A DNA stretch of 64,000 bases from Bradyrhizobium diazoefficiens (GTDB taxonomy: Bacteria > Pseudomonadota > Alphaproteobacteria > Rhizobiales > Xanthobacteraceae), in NCBI RefSeq assembly GCF_018131185.1, contig NZ_JAFCJE010000004.1, positions 62,001 through 126,000 of the forward strand. The letters run 5' to 3'. Below, one piece after another: positions 17,628-24,157 of the stretch; position 1 is the stretch's first letter; every line of letters starts with the position of its first letter. The notes under the pieces are model-generated. The model was not told the DNA's origin. It did no database searches and saw only the letters and a list, made by a program, of their open reading frames with translations. Both the position numbers and the translations under genes were made by a program.

Positions 17628-17922
17628 TCCACTTCCCCGATCCGGCGTTGCCGCTGAGTTGACCGTTAGCATATGCACCATTGATCGAAACTTTCACAAG
17701 TCCCCCGCTACCGATGGTGCCGGAAACGTTAGCGCCGGGCGCTGTGATCTTGCCGTCGGCAACGGTCAGCATGGAACTCGCGGTGGGTTCGCAGGAGCCG
17801 CTCTTGGTCACGATCGTGACCTGCCAATTGCCGTCATAGGGGGTCTGGGCAAAGGCGGAGGCGGCGAGGGTGCCAGTGAAAACTGAAGCGGCACAGAACA
17901 CCGCGATGCGAGCAAAACGCAT
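17572..17922 (-). CDS. small secreted protein of unknown function
   Basis: 116 residues. The signal peptide MRFARIAVFCAASVFTGTLA ends near AFAQ. The mature part of about 90 residues begins TPYDGNWQVTIVTKSGSCEPT and ends IPCSGRWEASRL, with one cysteine near each end, probably a disulfide-closed beta barrel. The YDGNW/SGRW pattern is seen in many Bradyrhizobium secreted proteins. Start ATG at 17922 with AAGGACGGA upstream. The 3' end overlaps the next gene of the same type by 56 bases, so the two probably form a small operon. Confidence 0.8.
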   Translation of the reverse strand: MRFARIAVFCAASVFTGTLAASAFAQTPYDGNWQVTIVTKSGSCEPTASSMLTVADGKITAPGANVSGTIGSGGLVKVSINGAYANGQLSGNAGSGKWNGASAGIPCSGRWEASRL

Positions 17923-18106
17923 AAATCCGTCCTTGAATCTGTCTGATATGCAGCCGCTTATCTGGACCAAATGTGACGGAAATTTGTTGCGATGCCAAAT
18001 CGAAAATTGTTCCTGTGGGAGCAATGGTTTATTTGGGTTTTTAGCGGCAATTTCCGGAGCCGAATCAACGCGCCTTCACGTTAAGGGTAAACGCCGGAAG
18101 AGGGGC

Positions 18107-18694
18107 CTAGGACAGGCTTGGTGCGGAGGTCGCGAACTGCTCGTCCTGAATCTTGGCGGGCAGCGCCTTGTGGACCTTGGCATAGTCGATCACATCGGCC
18201 AGCAATTTGAGGCCGAGCGGTGCCAATGCGCGCTCCCAGAGCTCGCGCGCCGTCTCGCCCTTCTTGACGAAGCACCAGTCCTGGGCGGCGATGGCGCCGG
18301 CGTCCATGCGGTCGGCGAGGTGGTAGATCGTGCCGCCGGCGATCGGATCGCCTTCCTTGATGGTCCATTCCACGGCGGCCTTGCCGCGATGGCGCGGCAG
18401 CAGCGAAGGATGATAGCCGATGCCGCCGAGCTTGGCGGCGGCGACCGCGTCCTTGCCGATCCGGGCGTGGCTGTGCGCCGTGATGATCAGGTCGGTATCG
18501 GGGGCAATCTCGGAGGCCACCACCAGCTTCGGGTTGGCCTGGACCACGACCTCGATGCCGGCCGCCGTGGCGGTCGCGGCAAGGCGATCCTCGGCATCGG
18601 CCACCACGACCCGGACGATCGAGACGCCGTGCTCCCGCAGCATGTTCAAGGTGGTCACGCCGAAATGGCGGGAGCCGACGAGGGTAATGCGCAT
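18107..18694 (-). CDS. formyltransferase-fold protein (formyl-THF hydrolase-like)
   Basis: 195 residues, only the N-terminal fold of methionyl-tRNA formyltransferases. It shows an MRITLVGSRHFGV start, DLIITAHSHARI, GYHPSLLPRHRGKAAVEWTI and the Asp-containing HLADRMDAG. The His and Asp of the active site are present. The usual Asn two residues before His (N-x-H) is Gly here (GIGYHPSLLP). That variant, with RHRG, recalls the hydrolase domain of 10-formyltetrahydrofolate dehydrogenase rather than Fmt or PurN. Substrate unknown. It is monocistronic. Confidence 0.82.
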   Translation of the reverse strand: MRITLVGSRHFGVTTLNMLREHGVSIVRVVVADAEDRLAATATAAGIEVVVQANPKLVVASEIAPDTDLIITAHSHARIGKDAVAAAKLGGIGYHPSLLPRHRGKAAVEWTIKEGDPIAGGTIYHLADRMDAGAIAAQDWCFVKKGETARELWERALAPLGLKLLADVIDYAKVHKALPAKIQDEQFATSAPSLS

Positions 18695-18889
18695 GGGTGT
18701 CCGATCCGGTCTTTCGCAACTGCGTCATCCCCCGATAACACGTCCCGACGCCCTGTCACCACCCGGACGCCATTTGCGCGGGTTATCAACAATGCGCCGG
18801 GCCGTCGGCGCGCGATGAACGCCGTGATTGCGTTGCCGGCCGTTCCGGTGCTTCCATGGCGGGCATTGCACCGGTTGGGGAGCGAGGGC

Positions 18890-19174
18890 ATGCGAAGCGC
18901 CTGGTTTTTCCTTTTCGCGACACTGCTTGCAGCCATCCCGGCCCATGCGGGCGGACCGTACCCGGCCGTGCCGCCCGAAACCGGGATCGCGCCATTCGTG
19001 GGGCCGACCTGGGACACCTATCGCTGCACACGGGGGCCGGTGACCAATTTCTATCACCGGGCCTATTACGGCGAGGAGCCGCCAGCGCTCTATCGCGGCT
19101 ATGCTTACCGGCCGTACTACCGCTACAGCGCCTATCGCAGATTGCCGCGCACATACTTCTGCGTCACCGATTAG
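18890..19174 (+). CDS. small secreted Tyr/Pro-rich protein
   Basis: 94 residues. A signal peptide (MRSAWFFLFATLLAAIPAHA) precedes a short mature part rich in Tyr, Pro and Arg (YGEEPPALYRGYAYRPYYRYSAYRRLPRTYFC), with two Cys (TYRCTRG and YFCVTD). Such Tyr-rich secreted proteins are frequent in Bradyrhizobium and have no known role. Start ATG at 18890 with GAGGG directly upstream; the frame is open much further upstream, but only as a shadow of the formyltransferase gene. Followed by a clear terminator. Confidence 0.75.
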   Translation: MRSAWFFLFATLLAAIPAHAGGPYPAVPPETGIAPFVGPTWDTYRCTRGPVTNFYHRAYYGEEPPALYRGYAYRPYYRYSAYRRLPRTYFCVTD

Positions 19175-19325
19175 CGTTGCCGCGCGGTTCCGGTGAGACG
19201 GCAAGCGGCCGATAAGTTGGTTCCTGTGTTTCGTTTTTAACCGAGCGAGGCCGGGTGGGATGGTAAGAGTGTGCCTACCGGGGCTGGCGACATTTCAACC
19301 CGCATCCGTTTTTGAACCCGGCTTT

Positions 19326-19355
19326 GGCCGCTGGCGCAATCGTCAGCGGCCTTTT
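19326..19355 (+). terminator. intrinsic terminator
   Basis: GGCCGCTG (19326-19333) and CAGCGGCC (19344-19351), a 10-base loop and TTTT. It lies 150 bases after the Tyr-rich secreted-protein gene, on the same strand. The rest of the 19175-19511 gap shows no gene I can support. Confidence 0.75.
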
Positions 19356-19511
19356 CATGGCCGCGTATCGCGAAATCATCGAATGGTAACACGATCTCAA
19401 CCAGCCTGGCGTATCGACGAATCCGTCGCGGATTTGTATTGCGTACCGCGACACTGAAATGTCCCGCCGGCGTGGGTGCGCCGCGCGGGCCTTTTCGCCG
19501 GGACAGACTTC

Positions 19512-19730
19512 ATGCCGAGCGCAATTGAGCAGATCGTCGACAGCTATGTGCGGCTGAAGAACCGCCGCGGACTCGACGAGCTGATGATGCACCGGCAGCG
19601 GCTTGCGGTCGATCTGAAGAGCAAATCCGGCTATGATTTCAGCCTGCCGATCGGCCAGATCGACGAGGAGATCGCGATCATCGAGGCTGGCCTCAGCCGG
19701 CTGAAGGCGGAGAATTCCACGGCGATCTAG
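19512..19730 (+). CDS. small conserved-type cytosolic protein, unknown function
   Basis: 72 residues, mainly helical and charged (AIEQIVDSYVRLKNRRGLDELMMHRQRLAVDL, then SLPIGQIDEEIAIIEAGLSRL). It could be a short coiled coil. The ATG at 19512 is preceded by GGGACAG. No signal peptide, no known motif. The reading frame continues upstream without a better start. Confidence 0.6.
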   Translation: MPSAIEQIVDSYVRLKNRRGLDELMMHRQRLAVDLKSKSGYDFSLPIGQIDEEIAIIEAGLSRLKAENSTAI

Positions 19731-19872
19731 CGGGGCTGCAATCTTGGGACGGCGCGTCGTCGCAGTCCGAGACCGGTTCATGCATGGTTCAGGCCGGCCA
19801 TGTCTCAATCCTTGGGTCGTTTCGTGGGACGCGAATCCTGCTAGGCTTGTCCCGTGATTTGGAGGAGACGTC

Positions 19873-20292
19873 ATGATCGAGCTTGCGCTGGCTGGCCTGC
19901 TTGCATTTGCAACCGTGCCTGCGGCATCGCCGGGGCCCATGGTGGAGCAAGTTCAGTTCAGAGGGGGGCCAGGCGGACAATGTCCGCACGGCTATGATTA
20001 CAACCACTCGAACGGCCGCTGCTATCCCAACGATCATCATGCACCGGGTGTCTATACCCGGGATACCGGACCGGGCTATGGGCGCCGTGGCGGCTTGTGC
20101 CCGCACGGTTACGACTACAATTACTCGACCGGCAGCTGTTATCCGAATGGTGCGCGTGCGCCCGGCGCCTATGGGCGACCCGAGTATCACGGCCAGCGCG
20201 GCGGGCTTTGTCCGCACGGCTACGATTACAATTATTCGCAGGGGCAGTGCTATCCGAACGGCGCACGCGCGCCCGGAATGTACGGGCGATAA
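19873..20292 (+). CDS. secreted protein with three CPHGYDYN cysteine repeats
   Basis: 139 residues. A hydrophobic signal sequence (about 20 residues) precedes three tandem units of about 35 residues. Each has the form CPHGYDYN-x-S-x-G-x-CYPN followed by APG-x-Y. The units start near residues 37, 71 and 109, and spacing is kept by Gly/Arg-rich linkers. Two Cys 13 residues apart in each unit probably form a disulfide loop. No enzyme motif is visible; binding of a surface ligand or metal is possible but unproven. A strong GGAGGAGA site precedes the ATG. It appears monocistronic. Confidence 0.8.
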   Translation: MIELALAGLLAFATVPAASPGPMVEQVQFRGGPGGQCPHGYDYNHSNGRCYPNDHHAPGVYTRDTGPGYGRRGGLCPHGYDYNYSTGSCYPNGARAPGAYGRPEYHGQRGGLCPHGYDYNYSQGQCYPNGARAPGMYGR

Positions 20293-20315
20293 CCGATCGC
20301 CGAGGGCAGGCGCGC

Positions 20316-20618
20316 TCAGTCGCGCCGGCCGCCGTCGATCACGGTGAACAGCGGCCGAGCCGGGGTCGGCTCGACCAGCAACTCCTCCACCAGCGCCGTG
20401 GCTGCATCGACATATTTGCGCGTCGGCTTGTCCAGGGGGCGCTTGGCCTCATCGTCGAGCGCGATCTTTGCGGCTTCGACCAGCTTGCGCATGCGTGCCG
20501 CATGGTCGTCGCCCGCCGTCAGCGTGGCGCGCGCGAGCGAGCGCAGCACGAACAGCTCGCCCTCGAGGCGGAGCAGGCGGTCGTTGAGCCTGGTAAGGAC
20601 GGCGTTGAGGTCGGCCAT
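20316..20618 (-). CDS. small helical protein of unknown function
   Basis: 100 residues, no signal peptide, rich in Leu, Arg and Glu. It has heptad-like helices (LNAVLTRLNDRLLRLEGELFVLRSL) and a second helix ending in VEELLVEPTP, then a short tail (LFTVIDGGRRD). A coiled-coil dimer is likely. Start ATG at 20618. It is convergent with the repeat-protein gene. No function can be given. Confidence 0.6.
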   Translation of the reverse strand: MADLNAVLTRLNDRLLRLEGELFVLRSLARATLTAGDDHAARMRKLVEAAKIALDDEAKRPLDKPTRKYVDAATALVEELLVEPTPARPLFTVIDGGRRD

Positions 20619-20747
20619 GATTGCTGTTCGGCGCGAGGGATCCGTCCTGATCTAGCGGCGATCGGTGAATGGAGTCCAAACGCGGCCGGTGCAATTGGGC
20701 CGATCCTCCGGTCCGTCCCGGATGAGCCGCGACAGGTGGTGGCAAGC

Positions 20748-20975
20748 CTACCACTCGACGTCCGCCCAGCGCCTGCCAAACACGGGCGGCCTCGTCTTCA
20801 CGGCTTGCCAGCTGAAGAAATGATGCTTGCCGGACCAGGTGTGCACGACGCCGCTGCAGATGCTGCATTTGAAGCTGCCGGCGTGGGTTTCGCTGTGCTC
20901 CTCCCTGGTCGCGGTGTAGTCCATACCGCAACCCGCACAGGTGAATTGTTCGATCGTCCAGATGGTGTTGGCCAT
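20748..20975 (-). CDS. small zinc-finger protein of unknown function
   Basis: 75 residues. Two CxxC pairs (CAGCGMDYTATREEH and FKCSICSGVVHTWSGKH) form a probable zinc ribbon. It ends VFGRRWADVEW. I start at MANTIWTIEQF (20975); the frame is open further upstream, but codons there lack protein-like character. One of four small zinc-ribbon genes in the window. Confidence 0.75.
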   Translation of the reverse strand: MANTIWTIEQFTCAGCGMDYTATREEHSETHAGSFKCSICSGVVHTWSGKHHFFSWQAVKTRPPVFGRRWADVEW

Positions 20976-21235
20976 TGCGCCGCATGCTTTTTGGGATCTC
21001 GATCCACGGTAGTCACGCGGCGTTTGCAGCGGCGTAAACCGGCGCGGGGAAATCCGGTTAACCGGCGTTAGCCAAGCCGGCCGCGTTGCGGGCCCGTCTC
21101 GCGATGGGGAATGGTCCGAACTGCTCCCTATCGTGGCCCGGGCAGTTCCACTCGCCTTGACGCCGGATGCGTTGCTGGCAATAACGGCTAGGCCTCGCAA
21201 GCACCGGAAGTTGCGTTCATGCCGCAAGGAAGGCA

Positions 21236-22321
21236 GTGCCCGTGAAAAGTCTCCGTCAGCTCCTGACCGGAGAGGACGTCATCCAGCTCGTGATCCGGCT
21301 CGGCCTGCTCGCCCTGCTGATCATCTGGACCTTCCTGATCATCCGCCCGTTCGTGCCGATCCTGGCCTGGAGCGGCGTGCTCGCCGTCGCGTTCTATCCG
21401 GCCTTCAGCTGGGTCGCCAAGGTCCTCGGCGGCCGGCCCAAGACCGCAGCAGCGATCCTGACGCTGATCACGCTCGGCATCGTCATCGGCCCGGCGACCT
21501 GGCTCGGCATCAGCGCGGTGGACGGCGTGCGCGAGCTGGCACAGCAGCTCGGCACCGGCGATCTGGCGCTCCAGGCAGCGCCCGAGCAGTTGAAGACGTG
21601 GCCGCTCGTCGGTCCCTGGCTCTACGACCTATGGGACCAGGCCTACACCAACATCCGTACGGTGGTGCGCGAGGTGGCGCCCTATCTCCAGCCGCTGGCG
21701 GGCCCGCTGCTTTCGTTTGCGGGCGATGCCGGCGTCGGTACGCTCCAGTTTCTGGTCTCGGTGTTCGTGGCGGGCTTCTTGTTTCCGCATGGGCCGAGGC
21801 TGGTCGCGGCCGGGCGCGGCTTCCTGTTTCGCATCGTGCCCGAGCAGACCGAGCATTTCCTGTCGCTTGCGGGCGCGACCATCCGCGCCGTGGCCCAGGG
21901 CGTGATCGGCGTCGCGATCGTGCAGGCGCTGCTCGCCGGCATCGGCTTCAAGCTTGCGGCGGTGCCGAGCGCCGGCCTTCTCGCTTTCATCGTGCTGCTG
22001 CTCTCGATCGTGCAGATCGGCGCCTTCCTCGTGCTGCTGCCGGTGATCATCTGGATCTGGACCGCCAAGGACGTCACCACGGCGCTTCTGCTCACCGTGT
22101 TTCTCGTCCTGGTCGGCTTCATCGACACCATGTTGAAGCCGCTCGTCATGGGTCGGGGCCTGACCACGCCGACGATCGTGATCTTCGTCGGTGTGATCGG
22201 CGGCACGCTCGCCCACGGCATCGTCGGCCTGTTCATCGGGCCGATCATCCTGTCGGTGGCCTGGGAGATGATGATGGCCTGGATCCGTACGGAGGATCGG
22301 GCAGGGGCGGGCGAGGGCTGA
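21236..22321 (+). CDS. AI-2E family transporter (PerM/TqsA type)
   Basis: 361 residues with about eight hydrophobic segments. Two are near the N-terminus (LGLLALLIIWTFLIIRPFVPILAWSGVLAVAFYPAF). There is a long amphipathic central part and a C-terminal cluster (IVLLLSIVQIGAFLVLLPVIIWIW...DTMLKPLVMGRG). The DTMLKPLVMGR motif is typical. The family includes exporters of autoinducer-2 and cation antiporters, so the substrate is open. Start is GTG at 21236, close behind AAGGAAGG; a second GTG at 21242 has better spacing and may be the real one. Confidence 0.9.
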   Translation: MPVKSLRQLLTGEDVIQLVIRLGLLALLIIWTFLIIRPFVPILAWSGVLAVAFYPAFSWVAKVLGGRPKTAAAILTLITLGIVIGPATWLGISAVDGVRELAQQLGTGDLALQAAPEQLKTWPLVGPWLYDLWDQAYTNIRTVVREVAPYLQPLAGPLLSFAGDAGVGTLQFLVSVFVAGFLFPHGPRLVAAGRGFLFRIVPEQTEHFLSLAGATIRAVAQGVIGVAIVQALLAGIGFKLAAVPSAGLLAFIVLLLSIVQIGAFLVLLPVIIWIWTAKDVTTALLLTVFLVLVGFIDTMLKPLVMGRGLTTPTIVIFVGVIGGTLAHGIVGLFIGPIILSVAWEMMMAWIRTEDRAGAGEG

Positions 22322-22403
22322 TCTCGCCTGGAGTGGCGCGATCTGCCCGCGCTGTCTCGTCACGTCCCGACGGCGCGCGGGCCTGTGATCAAAGTCTGTC
22401 GCA

Positions 22404-22429
22404 AACTTGTCTGTTCGACTAGACAAGTT
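22404..22429. promoter_or_regulatory. perfect 9-base inverted repeat upstream of the Nudix gene
   Basis: AACTTGTCT (22404-22412) and AGACAAGTT (22421-22429), separated by eight bases with a TCGA centre. It lies 35 bases before the Nudix start and 80 bases after the transporter. No T-run follows, so an operator is likelier than a terminator. Confidence 0.45.
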
Positions 22430-22464
22430 AGGATTGGAACGATTCTGTTTCATTGACGGCAGCG

Positions 22465-22857
22465 ATGGCGAAGTCTTCGAAGCTGGTTGCAGCGAGGCGC
22501 GGCAAGGTATTGTTGGTCAGGCGCCGGTCGGACGGCCTGTGGATGTTCCCGGGCGGCCGTAAGCGTGCGCGCGAGTCCGACAAGGATTGCCTGCGTCGGG
22601 AGATCAGGGAGGAACTGCCCAAGCTGAAGCTCGGCAGGATCAGCCTCTGGAAGGAAGTGAAGGCGAGGAACAAGCGCTCCGGCCGCAAGATGAGCGACGC
22701 GATCTTCATTGCGAAGACGGCCAAGGGCAGGTTGGCGATCGGCGACAAGAAGGAGATCGACCGTGCCGCCTGGCAGAAGCCGCGCGGCATCCGTCTGACG
22801 GCGACCTCGCGCTATATCCGCGACCGCCTGTTTCCGAGGAAGCAGAAGCGCAGGTGA
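22465..22857 (+). CDS. Nudix hydrolase
   Basis: 130 residues. The Nudix box is almost complete: G-x5-E-x7-R-E-I-R-E-E-L (GGRKRARESDKDCLRREIREEL, residues about 30-51), with Pro in place of the usual second Gly. It should hydrolyse a nucleoside diphosphate linked to another group with Mg2+. The basic C-terminus (RYIRDRLFPRKQKRR) is similar to that of diphosphoinositol-polyphosphate type members. Start at ATG 22465; a TTG four codons earlier is possible. A perfect palindrome lies upstream. Confidence 0.88.
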   Translation: MAKSSKLVAARRGKVLLVRRRSDGLWMFPGGRKRARESDKDCLRREIREELPKLKLGRISLWKEVKARNKRSGRKMSDAIFIAKTAKGRLAIGDKKEIDRAAWQKPRGIRLTATSRYIRDRLFPRKQKRR

Positions 22858-22858
22858 C

Positions 22859-23143
22859 CTAGTCCTCGCGTTCCGCCGATCGCGTCCGTCCGGCGAACGA
22901 CCTCGATCGAGCCACGCGCGGCTCCGGAGCAGCTAGTCTTGCCTCATCCGCCTCCCGCATCTCCTTGCGGGCCTTGCGCGCATTTCGCATCGCGCGCTTG
23001 ATGAAGGGGTGTTGGGAGTCCTCGGCGAAGAACAGCACCACTTCGCAACCCGGACATTGCCTGGAATAGCCGTCTTGCAACCGCCCGGCGCGATCGCGAA
23101 ACACGTTCTTGCACCGCGTGCACTGGATCTGGACCGAACTCAT
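22859..23143 (-). CDS. small zinc-ribbon protein with basic tail
   Basis: 94 residues. The N-terminal zinc ribbon (CTRCKNVF at 8-15 and CPGCEVVLF) is followed by a helix and an Arg-rich tail (RNARKARKEMREADEARLAAPEPRVARSR). MJ0042-like finger. It could bind nucleic acid, but there is no direct evidence. ATG at 23143. It ends one base from the convergent Nudix gene. Confidence 0.75.
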   Translation of the reverse strand: MSSVQIQCTRCKNVFRDRAGRLQDGYSRQCPGCEVVLFFAEDSQHPFIKRAMRNARKARKEMREADEARLAAPEPRVARSRSFAGRTRSAERED

Positions 23144-23293
23144 GCGCGGACAACAATGACTTTTGAAATGGATCGTCAGGTGATCCCAAATGTCTGAAGA
23201 AAGCTTGAATACCTTCGGCGCGCGGCAAAGCGCCGTCGGCCGGCCGCGTGGCCGGCGGCGGAAGGGTCCCGGTTGAAAACAGGCTGTCGGCTG

Positions 23294-23536
23294 TTATTGC
23301 TTGGCCGCGATCGTCTCCAGGCAATGGGTCAGGAAAGCGGTGCGGTCTCTCGGCAGCACCTTCTCGAGATCCGCCTTCAGCGCGCATTCGCGCTGGCGCA
23401 ACTGCTCGGCCCGGCGCTTCTCGGCCGCCTCGCGGAATTCGGGAGCGACCTTGTTGGGGTCGACCAGCGGCTGTGAGCGGGCGGGAGCGGTCGCAAGCAA
23501 CGCGATGGCGGCGATGAAGAAAATGAATGGTTTCAA
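23294..23536 (-). CDS. small secreted protein, probable TTG start
   Basis: 80 residues when started at the TTG at 23536, which has GGAGG five bases upstream. That start gives a clean signal peptide (KPFIFFIAAIALLATAPARSQ). The ATG eight codons earlier (23560) has no ribosome site and would spoil the signal peptide. The mature part is helical and charged (EFREAAEKRRAEQLRQRECALKADLEKVLPRDRTAFLTHCLETI), with two Cys. PsiF-like in appearance, function unknown. Confidence 0.75.
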   Translation of the reverse strand: MKPFIFFIAAIALLATAPARSQPLVDPNKVAPEFREAAEKRRAEQLRQRECALKADLEKVLPRDRTAFLTHCLETIAAKQ

Positions 23537-23714
23537 ATGAGCCTCCGTGAAAGAGGCCATCGTAGCGCGCGATGCGTACGCACTCAAACCGGGGCGCGGT
23601 ATCCCGCTCCGGCTTGATGGGCAGACGGAGCGTGCCGGCGGCGCGTTTGGAACGATTGCTTACGGCAGGCGTCGAATCCTGGCTCTCGGCCCAACCCCCA
23701 AGCCCCCTAAAGCC

Positions 23715-23903
23715 CCCGGGCCGCGAGAAAACCTTCCCCACAAAGGTTGGCGACCTCGGTCCCCCGAGGTCGTTTGTCTGTTGCAAGGCGTGTGAACCAG
23801 CTCACAAGCGCGCGGCGAATTCGCTGTTATGAAGACGTCATTGCTTAACCGATTTATTTTTGAACGAAACGCCCCAGCGTGGCTCCAAGCGCTGGGGCTT
23901 TTT
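23715..23903 (+). ncRNA. candidate small RNA ending in an intrinsic terminator
   Basis: A non-coding stretch with four successive hairpins: AACCTT...AAGGTT, CGACCTCGG...CCGAGGTCG, TGTGA...TCACA, and a terminator GCCCCAGCG (23871-23879) / CGCTGGGGC (23890-23898) followed by TTTTT. No gene on the plus strand precedes it for over 800 bases, so the terminator should belong to an independent transcript. The 5' end is a guess, and I recognise no known RNA family. The rest of the 23537-24157 gap shows nothing else. Confidence 0.35.
23871..23903 (+). terminator. intrinsic terminator of the candidate RNA
   Basis: 9-bp G/C-rich stem GCCCCAGCG/CGCTGGGGC with a 10-base loop and five T residues. It is followed 255 bases later by the Mfd-like gene. 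Confidence 0.8.
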
Positions 23904-24157
23904 CGTGACCCCGGCGCGCAGAACGTCTACAATCGTGCCAAGCGTCGCATCGCGCGACGCAGATCCCACGCCGCGCCAGTTCCGATCCGTAGCCTGATCA
24001 AACAACCCGTATGTCGGGATCGCAGCGCCACGCCGAGCGTTGCGACCAGGCGTGCGTTCGTGGGGCAAATCCCATATGCAGGGCGAGAAGTCGCCGAATC
24101 GAAATATGGGCGGCTGGCGTTCAGTTGACGACGGTTTACGACCAGAAACGGATCCAA

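Noticed and set aside
17870..18889. Upstream extension of the Tyr-rich secreted protein (434 codons in total)
   Set aside because: The extension is antisense to the formyltransferase gene. The ATG at 18890 has a ribosome site and starts a clean signal peptide.
23829..24128. A 99-codon frame starting MKTSLLNRF
   Set aside because: A strong intrinsic terminator lies inside it and the later residues look random, so it is treated as non-coding.
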